NCBI GenBank assembly: GCA_947478495.1
Contig: CANJVW010000021.1
Span: forward strand, 1-32,270
DNA: 32,270 nucleotides
Reading direction: 5' to 3'
From: Legionellales bacterium
Lineage (GTDB): Bacteria > Pseudomonadota > Gammaproteobacteria > DSM-16500
Position numbers and translations under genes: made by a program
Notes under the pieces: generated by a model
Seen by the model: only the letters and a program-made list of their open reading frames with translations
What the model was told of the DNA's origin: nothing
The model's database searches: none
Part shown: positions 1 through 8,656 of the stretch, piece after piece
Layout of the letters: every line of letters starts with the position of its first letter
How positions within the stretch are numbered: position 1 is the first letter of the stretch

Positions 1-1947
1 AGAGAGTGATACCGATACGGGTGGGTTTGCTGGCGGTTTTAGTCGCACCAAGCGCAAGACATCCTGTATGCGCTGTAGACAGAGCAGTGACTGATTGTGC
101 ATGGAAGAAAAACGCATAATGCAATCCATTGCACGATCATCGTCTATGTCTGCTTGCCCAAGCTTTTGGAGAGGCGCAAAAATAGAGAGACACCGCTCCA
201 AGAATAGATCACGGCAACGGGCATTCGGAACGATTCTCACGATGGCATTCAGTCGATTGGGCCATGAGGAGAGATCCTCTTGGCTTAAACGCATCAGTTC
301 AGTGCGATTGAGGGTGTTCAAACAAAAAGAATGGAATGCACCGACCGCTTCGGGATGTATCGCGTCGTGCTTTAGCGCAGTCATGATCTGACTGTGAAGG
401 CTTTCCATGGCGTCGCACTGTTCCTTGATAAGTTTAACCGTCTTCTCAGGAGGGGGTAAATGGAGTACTATCGCAGCACGCAATACCCGTAATGAGAGGC
501 CGTCCAGCAAGGTGCGCATGATCTCAGGGTTTTCATTGTATGCGGCGACATGAAACACTGTCCATCCATTTCGATCAGGCCGCGACAGCGCTTCAATCAA
601 TTGCTCCGGTTGAGCGTTCCAAGCCTCAAGCAAGGTGCGCATGATCTCAGGGTTTTCATTGTATGCGGCGACATGAAACACTGTCCATCCATTTCGATCA
701 GGCCGCAACAGCGCTTCAATCAATTGACCCGGTTGAGCGTTGCAAGTCTGAAGCAAGGCGCGCATGATATCAGGGTTTGAATTCTTTGCGGCGAGATGAA
801 ACGCTGTCTCTCCAACTTGATCAGGCCGCAACAGCGCTTCAATCAATTGCTCCGGTTGAGCGTTGCAAGTCTGAAGCAAGGCGCGCATGATCTCAGGGTT
901 TGAATTCTCTGCGGCGCGATGAAGCGCTGTCCATCCAAATTGAGAAGGCTGCAACAGCGCTTCAATCAATTGACCCGGTTGAGCGTTGCAAGTCTGAAGC
1001 AAGGCGCGCATGATCTCAGGGTTTGAATTCTCTGCGGCGCGATGAAGCGCTGTCCATCCATATTGATCAGGCCGCAACAGCGCTTCAATCAATTGCTCCG
1101 GTTGAGCGTTGCAAGTCTGAAGCAAGGCGCGCATGATCTCAGGGTTTGAATTCTCTGTGGCGCGATGAAGCGCTGTCCATCCACATTGATCAGGCCGCAA
1201 CAGCGCTTCAATCAATTGACCCGGTTGAGCGTTGCAAGCCTCAAGCAAGGCGCGCATGATATCAGGGTTTGAATTCTTTGCGGCGCGATGAAGCGCTGCC
1301 AATCCATATTGATCAGGCTGCAACAGCGCTTCAATCAATTGACCCGGTTGAGCGTTGCAAGCCTCAAGCAAGGCGCGCATGATATCAGGGTTTGAATTCT
1401 TTGCGGCGGCGAGATGAAACGCTGTCCATCCAAATTGAGAAGGCTGCGACAGCGCTTCAATCAATTGCTCCGGTTGAGCGTTGCAAGTCTGAAGCAAGGC
1501 GCGCATGATCTCAGGGTTTGAATTCTCTGCGGCGCGATGAAGCGCTGCCAATCCAAATTGATCAGGCCGCGACAGCGCTTCAATCAATTGACCCGGTTGA
1601 GCGTTCCAAGCCTCAAGCAAGGCGCGCATGATCTCAGGGTTTGAATTCTCTGCGGCGCGATGAAGCGCTGCCAATCCATATTGATCAGGCCGCGACAGCG
1701 CTTCAATCAATTGACCCGGTTGAGCGTTGCAAGCCTCAAGCAAGGTGCGCATGATCTCAGGGTTTGAATTCTCTGCGGCGAGATGAAACGCTGTCCATCC
1801 ATATTGATCAGGCCGCAACAGCGCTTCAATCAATTGCTCCGGTTGAGCGTTGCAAGTCTGAAGCAAGGCGCGCATCCTCTCAGGGTTTGGGTCTTTTGCT
1901 GCATGGTGGAGATTATCAGTCGCTAAATCTACATGATTGGATTGCAT
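1..1947 (-). CDS. Large ankyrin-repeat protein, 3' end outside window
   Basis: An ATG at 1947, preceded by a GAGGTG ribosome site seven bases upstream, opens a frame that stays free of stop codons to base 1, giving at least 649 residues; the C-terminus is missing. After a short start come about 12 ankyrin-like units with the pattern GWTALHRAAENSNPEIMRALL. The period is 41 residues (123 bp), longer than the canonical 33; the additional segment reads roughly NAQPEQLIEALLRPDQ. Ten complete units lie between about 591 and 1824. The remaining residues (about 1-510 in the window) are non-repeat and unrecognised. The units are nearly identical in DNA. Ankyrin proteins bind other proteins; in intracellular gammaproteobacteria many are secreted effectors, but no secretion signal can be seen here, so an effector role is inference. 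Confidence 0.85.
   Translation of the reverse strand, partial: MQSNHVDLATDNLHHAAKDPNPERMRALLQTCNAQPEQLIEALLRPDQYGWTAFHLAAENSNPEIMRTLLEACNAQPGQLIEALSRPDQYGLAALHRAAENSNPEIMRALLEAWNAQPGQLIEALSRPDQFGLAALHRAAENSNPEIMRALLQTCNAQPEQLIEALSQPSQFGWTAFHLAAAKNSNPDIMRALLEACNAQPGQLIEALLQPDQYGLAALHRAAKNSNPDIMRALLEACNAQPGQLIEALLRPDQCGWTALHRATENSNPEIMRALLQTCNAQPEQLIEALLRPDQYGWTALHRAAENSNPEIMRALLQTCNAQPGQLIEALLQPSQFGWTALHRAAENSNPEIMRALLQTCNAQPEQLIEALLRPDQVGETAFHLAAKNSNPDIMRALLQTCNAQPGQLIEALLRPDRNGWTVFHVAAYNENPEIMRTLLEAWNAQPEQLIEALSRPDRNGWTVFHVAAYNENPEIMRTLLDGLSLRVLRAAIVLHLPPPEKTVKLIKEQCDAMESLHSQIMTALKHDAIHPEAVGAFHSFCLNTLNRTELMRLSQEDLSSWPNRLNAIVRIVPNARCRDLFLERCLSIFAPLQKLGQADIDDDRAMDCIMRFSSMHNQSLLCLQRIQDVLRLVRLKPPANPPVSVSLS
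510..1930 (-). repeat. Tandem 123-bp ankyrin-coding repeats
   Basis: The motif CTTCAATCAATTG recurs at 591, 714, 837, 960, 1083, 1206, 1329, 1455, 1578, 1701 and 1824. All intervals are 123 bp except one of 126 bp (1329 to 1455), where an extra GCG codon near 1405 keeps the frame. Units differ at a few positions only, such as CTCCGG versus ACCCGG (Glu/Gly) and TGCAAG versus TCCAAG (Cys/Trp). This suggests recent amplification or gene conversion. Confidence 0.93.
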
Positions 1948-1977
1948 GTGGCTCACCTCGTTTTTTTAATGTTCATG

Positions 1978-2005
1978 ATCTTACAGGGTGTTTTTTTGTA
2001 GTCAA
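1978..2005 (-). promoter_or_regulatory. Candidate sigma-70 promoter of the ankyrin gene
   Basis: On the minus strand TTGACT (2000-2005) and TAAGAT (1978-1983) are separated by 16 bases. Five of six and four of six positions match the consensus. Transcription would begin about 25 bases before the ATG at 1947. Seen in sequence only. Confidence 0.45.
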
Positions 2006-2167
2006 TAAAATGATATACAATAGTAATTGTTCAGAGAATGGCATTAACATTGCTGAATTTTTGAGGCTCGCATGTATACAGCAACCCCTGTCCAATTAAA
2101 AATAAATGTGATTGATACAGGGTAATTTTATACGTATAACGTAGAAAATGCAGCGTTAAACCGCTCA

Positions 2168-3193
2168 TCAGCCCGCCCACATCGCATCGCCATAACTAAA
2201 AAAGCGATAATGCGCCTGAACCGCTGCTTGATAGGCGGCCATCACGTGATCGTACCTGCCAAACGCACACACCAACATCAGTAATGTTGAACAGGACAAA
2301 TGAAAATTCGTAATCAGTGCGTCCACGCAATGAAATTGAAATCCGGGATAAATAAAAATATCGGTATCACCCTGATACGGTTGAATGACACCCGTTCGGC
2401 TCGCTGTTTCTAAACAACGCAAGCTGGTTGTGCCCACGGCAACAACTCGCTTACCGGCAGCTTTTGTTTGTCGGATTTTTTCACATAATGCATCAGACAC
2501 TTCGATATACTCTGAATGCATCCGATGTTCCGCGATATTGTCAACGCGCACCGATGAAAAAGTGCCGGCGCCGACATGTAGCGTGACATAATCAACACAA
2601 ACACCTTTCTTTTTTAAGCGCTCTAACAAATCAATATCGAAATGCAAGCCGGCAGTAGGTGCTGCAACTGATCCTTTTTGATCGGCATAAACTGTTTGAT
2701 AGCGCTCTTTGTCACCCTCATCGGGAGATCGCTCAAAATAAGGAGGGATCGGAATTTCGCCGATCGATTCAATCACACTTAATATGTCGCGCTCTGACTG
2801 ACAACGGAGCTCAAATAAATCATCGTGTCGTTGCACCACTTCAAAGCGAATGTCATGAAAGATAAGGATGGCTTTAGGTTTTGGTGTCTTGCTCGCACGC
2901 ACTTGCGCCAAACAACGATGCGAGTCAAGTATACGCTCAATCAATGCTTCGGCGCGTCCACCGCTCTCTTTTTTTCCGAGAAGGCGCGCAGGAATGACCC
3001 GACTATTATTGCAAACCAACAAATCACCGGGCTGCAAAAGATCCAAAACATCTGTAAATTGGCGATGAGCCACTTCACCCGTTGTGCGATTCAAGCAAAG
3101 CAATCGGCTCGCGGTGCGCTCTGGTAGCGGGAAACGCGCAATGCGGTCGTCGGGTAAATCATAGGAGAAATCAGAGAGCTTCACGGTGAGCAC
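2168..3193 (-). CDS. queA: tRNA preQ1(34) S-adenosylmethionine ribosyltransferase-isomerase QueA
   Basis: QueA transfers and isomerises the ribosyl group of S-adenosylmethionine onto preQ1 at the wobble position of tRNA, giving epoxyqueuosine. The 341-residue product has the normal family length. It carries the usual N-terminus ([16 protein letters not shown]), the segment [13 protein letters not shown], the THVGAGTF-like stretch [12 protein letters not shown], and the C-terminal [19 protein letters not shown]. It begins seven bases after the stop of the upstream prepilin gene, so it is probably co-transcribed with it. queF, for an earlier step of the same pathway, is at 22888-23727 in a separate operon. 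Confidence 0.97.
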   Translation of the reverse strand: MLTVKLSDFSYDLPDDRIARFPLPERTASRLLCLNRTTGEVAHRQFTDVLDLLQPGDLLVCNNSRVIPARLLGKKESGGRAEALIERILDSHRCLAQVRASKTPKPKAILIFHDIRFEVVQRHDDLFELRCQSERDILSVIESIGEIPIPPYFERSPDEGDKERYQTVYADQKGSVAAPTAGLHFDIDLLERLKKKGVCVDYVTLHVGAGTFSSVRVDNIAEHRMHSEYIEVSDALCEKIRQTKAAGKRVVAVGTTSLRCLETASRTGVIQPYQGDTDIFIYPGFQFHCVDALITNFHLSCSTLLMLVCAFGRYDHVMAAYQAAVQAHYRFFSYGDAMWAG

Positions 3194-3200
3194 TGCCTTT

Positions 3201-3731
3201 TCAATTCGCGCATTCTAACACTCTTTGTTGGCTATCGACAATATTACGATGAATGCCATCCGTGCGGACAACACGAGCGCGCCCCGACTGACTCAACATA
3301 ATGGCCCATCGAGGATGAGACGCTCGTGATTCACAATACCAAAAAGTCCCATTTTGCATATTGTCTATTCCTGATGGGAAAAAGTTCAAATAAGGCTGGT
3401 GAACGGGGAAACTCCGAAAATAGAGGGTGCCATGTGTGAATGGATTTTTAACATAGTCTATTATTTTTTCATGAGAATACATGAGAAAGCCATCTTTCCA
3501 CTGATCCGAACAATTTTTTTGATTAACGCTGCCGCATAAAAAAATGGGCTGACCCTGGATAATAGCTGCTGATCTCGCCCATTGAATCTCGTTCAGTAAT
3601 TGGGATTGAATCATATCCATTTTGCTATTTTCAAAAAAATGCTGTTCGAGGGGAAAGCTTAAAGCTAATAATATGCCCATAAGACAAAAAACACAGATTA
3701 TCTCAATCAAACTAAATCCCTGTTTTCTCAT
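3201..3731 (-). CDS. Orphan type IV prepilin-like protein (FimT/GspH family)
   Basis: I place the start at 3731, where the ATG overlaps the TGA of the upstream protease gene (ATGA). This puts a class III prepilin signal right at the N-terminus: MRKQ then GFSLIE, with Gly5 before the predicted cut and Glu10 at position +5 of the mature chain, followed by a hydrophobic helix to about residue 27. The 176-residue product has the GspH-like segment with [17 protein letters not shown] and a Cys pair near the middle. Minor pseudopilins of this type prime type IV pili or type II secretion. No other pilus gene is in the window. Coupling to a membrane protease upstream and queA downstream is unusual. 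A longer GTG- or ATG-started form to 3794 is possible but would bury the signal. Confidence 0.8.
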   Translation of the reverse strand: MRKQGFSLIEIICVFCLMGILLALSFPLEQHFFENSKMDMIQSQLLNEIQWARSAAIIQGQPIFLCGSVNQKNCSDQWKDGFLMYSHEKIIDYVKNPFTHGTLYFRSFPVHQPYLNFFPSGIDNMQNGTFWYCESRASHPRWAIMLSQSGRARVVRTDGIHRNIVDSQQRVLECAN

Positions 3732-4477
3732 AACACAGCAACCAGAAAAAAAGTCGCGTGCGACACCATCAGCGGTATCAAGCTTGGCACACACGAATAT
3801 AAAATCCCATGAACAAGGCCAATGACCATGGAGCCGACCAAAGGAAATATAACGCTTAAGCGACTAGGCATATGAAACACTTGCATACCCATAAACAGAC
3901 AAGTCGACATAATAATTGAAACCATTGGCCCTGAAGAAAAATAATGAATCCAGACCCCTCGAAACATCAGCTCTTCACAACAGACTTGTGCGCACACTAT
4001 CAATAGCGCGATATAAAAAGGAAGCACGTCCAGCGTATGAAAATAATGTCGAACCCAACCGCTGCGCACCATGATTAACCACTGGCTGACATCTTGCGGA
4101 AAAGAAGAATCCATAGAGCGAAGACATTCAATGACCGCTCGACACAGCAACGAAGAAAATCCCATGAGGCCAACACCTAATAGAACACCTAAAACAATGA
4201 GAGGGAAAATGGAATGATACGAAAAAGATAAAGCCGATTTGATTGGAACAGAAAATAGATAAATGCATAACGCACAAAACAATAAATGAAAGCATACCAT
4301 AAGCGGTAGCTCAACAGACCCTTTGGCTACCTCCAATGGATAATGTTTGGCAATGCCGAACCATATCGCTAACGAATAGGATATAGAATAAATAAACGAT
4401 TTTGCATAATGATAGAAAAAAATAATAAAAAAAAGACTAATGCCCAGTTTTTCAATAAAGCCTTTAAAGATAAGCAT
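3728..4477 (-). CDS. CPBP-family (CAAX-type) intramembrane protease, second copy
   Basis: A 249-residue polytopic membrane protein with the CPBP signature: EELMFRG (Glu168, Glu169, Arg173), an FHMPS histidine at 202, and a last motif around His240 (SHATFF) in which the usual Asn is not obvious. Hydrophobic segments fill most of the chain. ATG at 4477 has GAGGAA five bases upstream. Members of this family remove C-terminal or leader segments inside the membrane, or give bacteriocin immunity. Here it lies downstream of a TOMM operon that already has one CPBP gene, separated by a palindromic repeat, and it overlaps the prepilin gene by four bases. It could be an extra leader peptidase or immunity protein of the TOMM, or an unrelated housekeeping gene. 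Confidence 0.82.
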   Translation of the reverse strand: MLIFKGFIEKLGISLFFIIFFYHYAKSFIYSISYSLAIWFGIAKHYPLEVAKGSVELPLMVCFHLLFCALCIYLFSVPIKSALSFSYHSIFPLIVLGVLLGVGLMGFSSLLCRAVIECLRSMDSSFPQDVSQWLIMVRSGWVRHYFHTLDVLPFYIALLIVCAQVCCEELMFRGVWIHYFSSGPMVSIIMSTCLFMGMQVFHMPSRLSVIFPLVGSMVIGLVHGILYSCVPSLIPLMVSHATFFLVAVL

Positions 4478-4523
4478 ATATTCCTCGCGCCTCGATGTGC
4501 TAACCTATCAATCGTGTTTCCCC

Positions 4524-4596
4524 CTTTGTCGTCCTGAGCGAAGCGAAGGATCGCGTGCTAGCCAAGAGATCCTTCGCTTCGCTCAGGATGACAAAG
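4524..4596. repeat. Palindromic intergenic repeat (REP-like hairpin)
   Basis: Two 29-base arms (4524-4552 and 4568-4596) are reverse complements with one mismatch and a 15-base spacer. The arms contain CCTGAGCGAAGCGAAGGATC. A shorter relative with the same GAGCGAAGCGAAGGA core lies at 10914-10959. It may form a strong RNA hairpin between the two CPBP genes and reduce read-through; no U-tract follows on either strand. Confidence 0.85.
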
Positions 4597-4612
4597 AATA
4601 AAACAGGGTAAA

Positions 4613-4660
4613 AAAATACTTGAATACCTGAATATTTGAATACCTAGGCACCTAAATACT
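4613..4660. repeat. Degenerate 8-bp tandem repeat
   Basis: Six consecutive 8-mers can be read: AAAATACT, TGAATACC, TGAATATT, TGAATACC, TAGGCACC, TAAATACT. The array abuts the stop codon of the first CPBP gene. Function unknown; slippage during replication is a simple origin. Confidence 0.6.
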
Positions 4661-5397
4661 TATGCGCAACAGACATAAGCTCGCCAATTGAAAAATGAGT
4701 GGATAATCAAGGCAGGTAAAATCGTATGAAAAAATAACACGGATAACAAACAAGAGCCCCCTAATAAGGTTTTGGATAGGATTTGATGTAAGCCTAGACT
4801 CGCATGCGACAAGCCAAATACAACCACAGTCATCATTAATGCCGCATCAACCCAGACGCCGGGCAATAACAAACAGCATTGCACTAAATATCCTCTAAAA
4901 AGTATTTCTTCGAAAATAGCGATTAAGATAATGATCATTAATGAAAAATTCTGGTCACTCTTTTCATGGGAGACATAATGCTCATGCAATGATTTAAGAT
5001 GCGTTCTCGTTTTTTTGACAAGAGTGGATGTCACGGAATACGTGTTATCTCTTATTTTTTTATGATCATGGCGCGTGCGATACAATCGATTAATCTTTAG
5101 CTCTATTTTTACAACAATAAATCCGATGAAAAATCCGATGAGAATGCTCACACACTGCGTAAATGGTGGCGCATCAAATAAGGCATCCATTGAAAACAAA
5201 CTGGTTCCCATCAAACAAATAACGCCTTTCGTTATCATCTGGATGGTCAGCGAATTGACTTTAAAATCAATGAAAAATCGACTATAGATATGACTTGCTA
5301 TATTGGAGCTCCCAAGACACCACATCGAAAGAACCATTAAACTATAGAGTCGAACATCAGGGATAAGGATGAGGTCTCGAATGAGAAATCCCTCCAT
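4660..5397 (-). CDS. SagE-like CPBP intramembrane protease of the TOMM operon
   Basis: A 245-residue membrane protein with the three CPBP motifs: EEILFRG (Glu163, Glu164, Arg168), FGLSH (Phe194, His198) and HSFFN (His233, Asn237). In streptolysin-S-type operons the equivalent SagE follows the YcaO gene and is thought to cleave the leader peptide or protect the producer. The same order is found here. The frame overlaps the YcaO gene by 41 bases if it begins at 5397; an internal ATG at 5337 would leave a 19-base gap. Neither has a clear ribosome site, so the start is unsure. The DNA is visibly AT-rich. Confidence 0.87.
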   Translation of the reverse strand: MEGFLIRDLILIPDVRLYSLMVLSMWCLGSSNIASHIYSRFFIDFKVNSLTIQMITKGVICLMGTSLFSMDALFDAPPFTQCVSILIGFFIGFIVVKIELKINRLYRTRHDHKKIRDNTYSVTSTLVKKTRTHLKSLHEHYVSHEKSDQNFSLMIIILIAIFEEILFRGYLVQCCLLLPGVWVDAALMMTVVVFGLSHASLGLHQILSKTLLGGSCLLSVLFFHTILPALIIHSFFNWRAYVCCA

Positions 5398-6679
5398 AAC
5401 TTAGGTAACGAGCATGATTCATGTAAGGCGCACTAGGCAAACATAAACTGAGTGTATCAGGCGACCACACGCGTGGCACGACCAATCCCACATCCACCGC
5501 TTCTTTGCATGTCAAATCACAAAACAACAATTCTTTGTTGGATTCTTTAAATGATCGCACTAACGCTGTTAATTGTGTGGCGTCATCACCCTCTAAATCG
5601 CACGGCAAATCACTTGCTAAAAAAATATCAGAAGAAAATTTATGCTGTATAAAAGAAAAATCTTGGCCCGATGCATAATAACCGACGTTGCTATCTAAAT
5701 CATAACACGCATCTGCATCCAACGACGACTTTACCATGCGCGCCAGACCCACCACGCCCAACGCCTCAAGATACGCTTTATAGATCGCCCTTGAGAGAGA
5801 TGTATCTGACCCAAGACCAATCGCAACGCGTGGTACGGTATTGGCATTCGTATAAACACATGCGATAGAGAACCCGAGCAAATCAGGATTCTCTAGATAA
5901 TAAAAGGCATATTTTTTATGAGAAAAATAATGATGCCTTGATAGCATGCGTTCGACTCCTCGAACTCGGTTGTCCCATCCAATACGTTTAGCAATGCGCG
6001 ATGAATACCAATGCCCCATCGCGGAATCAATTTGGATTAATTCTAGGGTAGCATTCATAAGCGCTTTAATAGGGTCGCTATGCGTTGCAGTGCCCGTCGT
6101 CACGGCGGGTGCAATCCATGGTTCACCTTGTCGCTGCTTGACTTGATATCCCACCAAGATAAATTGGGCAGGCACCCACATTGTTTTATCGCTTAGCAAA
6201 GAAGGTAATCGAATCCAGCCCAACGGTTGATTTTGATAAAGCGTAAGTGGAAAATTTTTGTTCGCATACTGACTGAAATTAAATGGATTTAATTGATTTC
6301 GAGACAATACATCTCCTTTATTGCATGCAATTATTTCATCTAACGATAAAAAAACAATGTCTAATCGACCCGATATTTCAGAAATCAATTGTGCGTAGCG
6401 CTCAACGGATTCACCAAGCGTTTTAATTAGCGCATCATTCACGTCCAAGCCAGTTGCGCCAATATGATAAGCGCCTTGGCCTGGGTGCGCTTTTTTAAGC
6501 AAGACATGTATTCCGGTTAAATCACCTCCAATCGATACAACACGTGGCGAACGACTAGATCGACGCAACAACCCTGCTTCACGAACAAGACCGCACAGCG
6601 GGCTAAGCAATTTTTTTAAGAGTGCATCCGTTTGATAGGATAGACGATTATTAAGAGAATCCGCCTTCAATTTCATCAT
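5357..6679 (-). CDS. YcaO-family TOMM cyclodehydratase (SagD-like)
   Basis: YcaO proteins use ATP to activate peptide backbone amides so that Cys, Ser or Thr side chains close to azoline rings. I choose the ATG at 6679, which overlaps the upstream TGA (ATGA), giving 440 residues; a longer frame to 6760 lies inside the upstream gene. Visible motifs are ESVER (residues 90-94), TTGTATH (about 194-200) and ATLELIQID (about 210-218), matching the Mg-ATP binding stretches of SagD-type enzymes. The protein ends in PHPYP, the C-terminal PxPxP motif found in azoline-forming YcaO enzymes rather than other YcaO types. It is translationally coupled to the E1-like partner, with which it should form the cyclodehydratase. 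Confidence 0.95.
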   Translation of the reverse strand: MMKLKADSLNNRLSYQTDALLKKLLSPLCGLVREAGLLRRSSRSPRVVSIGGDLTGIHVLLKKAHPGQGAYHIGATGLDVNDALIKTLGESVERYAQLISEISGRLDIVFLSLDEIIACNKGDVLSRNQLNPFNFSQYANKNFPLTLYQNQPLGWIRLPSLLSDKTMWVPAQFILVGYQVKQRQGEPWIAPAVTTGTATHSDPIKALMNATLELIQIDSAMGHWYSSRIAKRIGWDNRVRGVERMLSRHHYFSHKKYAFYYLENPDLLGFSIACVYTNANTVPRVAIGLGSDTSLSRAIYKAYLEALGVVGLARMVKSSLDADACYDLDSNVGYYASGQDFSFIQHKFSSDIFLASDLPCDLEGDDATQLTALVRSFKESNKELLFCDLTCKEAVDVGLVVPRVWSPDTLSLCLPSAPYMNHARYLSYGGISHSRPHPYP

Positions 6680-7710
6680 AGTGTTTTTTCCAATACTGCT
6701 TGATAATCGTAATACAATTGCTGATCGTCTCGATGCGGATGGCTGCCGCATACCGCACATCCCGATAAGCGCAGGACTTCATTGAAGCAAATTTCCATCG
6801 TAGGTAAATAAATAGAAAGCACTTTTGACTGGGTAAAACACGATTTTGACCGTTGATAGCATATAATCTCCATCGCCAAATGAGATGATAAAAGATGCAT
6901 GAGAGGATAGCTCGCTTCAGCATCACTGACAGAGCTTGCTCTCTGCATCATCGTCTCCTTGTAACGCTGATAGCTCGCATATTCACGCAAATTCATAGCA
7001 ACACGCTGCTCAAAACACTGATAGCAACAGCCTTTATTCGGAAAAAAAGTGGGTCCGATAAATAAAAAAGGTCCATCTATCACGCCATGAATCCAAGAGA
7101 TGCCAAGGTGATGGGCGATTTGATTGATCCGCATTGACAAAATAGGGTCATTCTGCGATAACGCCAATACAATAAAATGATCTTTCCATTCAGAGCATTT
7201 ATCTTCTGTTTCTTGCATCATGAAATAATCAAAAGACCACTGAGAATTAGACTTAATATGTTTGATGATATCATTTTGTAGCGACATCGTTTTAATCGAG
7301 CCTCTGAAACCGGCGCGCGTTACAATACGACTAATTTCTTGACAAACAGTATCATCGCCAACTAATAGCAAAGGCAATAAAGAAGAGCCTGTCTCTTGTC
7401 GCGATTGCTCAGATAATCCTATAAAAGCATTTTCTGTACTCGAATGAGGATACTCCAGCACATCTAAAGAGGTTAAATAATCCAATACGCCTTCTACGGT
7501 GGCAGATGAGACTTGATGGCGTGCTGCAATATCTTTCGTTTCATGCTCTCCATTGATATCCTTCAAGATGTCGAATAATTTATTCATGTTTGATTCATCA
7601 TGAATCATGAATGCTGTTGGATTCCAAACGCCCGATCGTAATTCAACATCGCATGACGAATGTGGAATAATAGAAAAATGTTTTTTAATTTGCAAAATAG
7701 ATTGATTCAT
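6676..7710 (-). CDS. RRE + E1-like (ocin-ThiF) TOMM cyclodehydratase partner (SagC-like)
   Basis: A 344-residue protein. Residues 10-90 resemble a RiPP recognition element: a winged-helix fold with VELRSGVW, the FDILKDINGEH helix and a final DYLTSLDVLEY. Such domains bind the precursor leader. Residues 110-344 resemble the bacteriocin cyclodehydratase (E1-like) family, with GPTFFPNKGC and a zinc tetrad formed by Cys229-Cys232 and Cys318-Cys321. ATP chemistry is done by YcaO, so this subunit presents the peptide. It starts 12 bases after the dehydrogenase stop with AAAGGAAAG upstream, and its TGA overlaps the YcaO start. The family assignment is strong; leader binding is inferred. Confidence 0.92.
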   Translation of the reverse strand: MNQSILQIKKHFSIIPHSSCDVELRSGVWNPTAFMIHDESNMNKLFDILKDINGEHETKDIAARHQVSSATVEGVLDYLTSLDVLEYPHSSTENAFIGLSEQSRQETGSSLLPLLLVGDDTVCQEISRIVTRAGFRGSIKTMSLQNDIIKHIKSNSQWSFDYFMMQETEDKCSEWKDHFIVLALSQNDPILSMRINQIAHHLGISWIHGVIDGPFLFIGPTFFPNKGCCYQCFEQRVAMNLREYASYQRYKETMMQRASSVSDAEASYPLMHLLSSHLAMEIICYQRSKSCFTQSKVLSIYLPTMEICFNEVLRLSGCAVCGSHPHRDDQQLYYDYQAVLEKTL

Positions 7711-7722
7711 ATATCTTTCCTT

Positions 7723-8643
7723 TTATCCGGGTATACCCGCCAATATCATATGTAAAATAGATTGATTAACTCCGTCGAACAACATCACCCTATTTACCTC
7801 TTCTTCGTAATACCCTCCCCAATCGGTTCCCCCCAACCCCAAGCAAACATGGGCTAAATGAATATTTTGGGACATTGATCCGATTTCTTGTAAGACGAAA
7901 CGCAATCCACGATTGCCGTATTTACACATCGATTTCCAAGGCTGTGCTACGAATAACACCATATAATTACATCGCTTGTATTTCATTTCGTTTTCAGAGA
8001 TGGCTAATCCAGAGCAATAGTGAGCAACGCACCCGCTATCTCCCGTTTTAATTAAAACGTCATCTCGCCCGGAATAGCGATAGATTCCTTTTTCCAATCC
8101 AGCGACATTCAAGACGACAAAATAACAATCGATTGGGTAAAGATGGCCTGCGCTACTGACCATATTAAAAGACAAATCAATAGCGTCTCCTGATTTAAGT
8201 TGCGCTGTTGCACGTCCCGAGATACCAGCAGCTGAACGCGCAATCGTTGCCAGATAACGCAACGGCACAGCATCTCCTGTAAATTGAGAGACACTCCGTC
8301 GACGCAACATGGCATCCTTCACGCTCATTTGAAGTGGAGCACTGTCGGGAAGCGAAATACGCACCAACTCTTCGTTATCACGCTGATTATTCAGTGATTG
8401 CGTTATCACGCCCGCATCCTCACTGAACTGTCTGACCGACCATTCCATTTCTTTGTCATCACGAACATAGTAAGAATTAACTAAGTATTCATTCGCAAGA
8501 ATCGATGAAGTCAGTCGTGTCGCATACTTCACTAAATTAGGTTTAATGCCAATCGCATTCGCCCAGGGAATCAAAGGGCTATATCCATTGATATAAGCGG
8601 ATGCATTGAGTAACTCGGGGCGAATCGATTGACTAGATAGCAT
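7723..8643 (-). CDS. SagB-type FMN-dependent azoline dehydrogenase
   Basis: A 306-residue nitroreductase-fold protein of the SagB/thiazole-oxazole dehydrogenase family, which oxidises thiazolines and oxazolines to thiazoles and oxazoles. Diagnostic stretches are RRRSVSQF (114-121), SAGHLYPIDCY (164-174), GIYRY (186-190), KYGNRGLRFVLQEIG (241-255) followed by QN (259-260), and LGLGGTDWGGYYEEEV near the end. The residues 1-95 form the extra N-terminal domain typical of SagB. The gene begins 13 bases after the precursor stop, with AAGGAG as ribosome site, exactly as sagB follows sagA in streptolysin S operons. Confidence 0.95.
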   Translation of the reverse strand: MLSSQSIRPELLNASAYINGYSPLIPWANAIGIKPNLVKYATRLTSSILANEYLVNSYYVRDDKEMEWSVRQFSEDAGVITQSLNNQRDNEELVRISLPDSAPLQMSVKDAMLRRRSVSQFTGDAVPLRYLATIARSAAGISGRATAQLKSGDAIDLSFNMVSSAGHLYPIDCYFVVLNVAGLEKGIYRYSGRDDVLIKTGDSGCVAHYCSGLAISENEMKYKRCNYMVLFVAQPWKSMCKYGNRGLRFVLQEIGSMSQNIHLAHVCLGLGGTDWGGYYEEEVNRVMLFDGVNQSILHMILAGIPG

Positions 8644-8656
8644 AAAGTCTCCTTAT

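Noticed and set aside
510..1930. CRISPR-like array of regular repeats
   Set aside because: The 123-bp units are contiguous, have no unique spacers, and code for ankyrin units in one open frame.
95..2099. Plus-strand open frames of 98, 76 and 111 codons over the ankyrin region
   Set aside because: They are antisense to the continuous ankyrin frame; their repeat content is a mirror of it and none has a convincing ribosome site.
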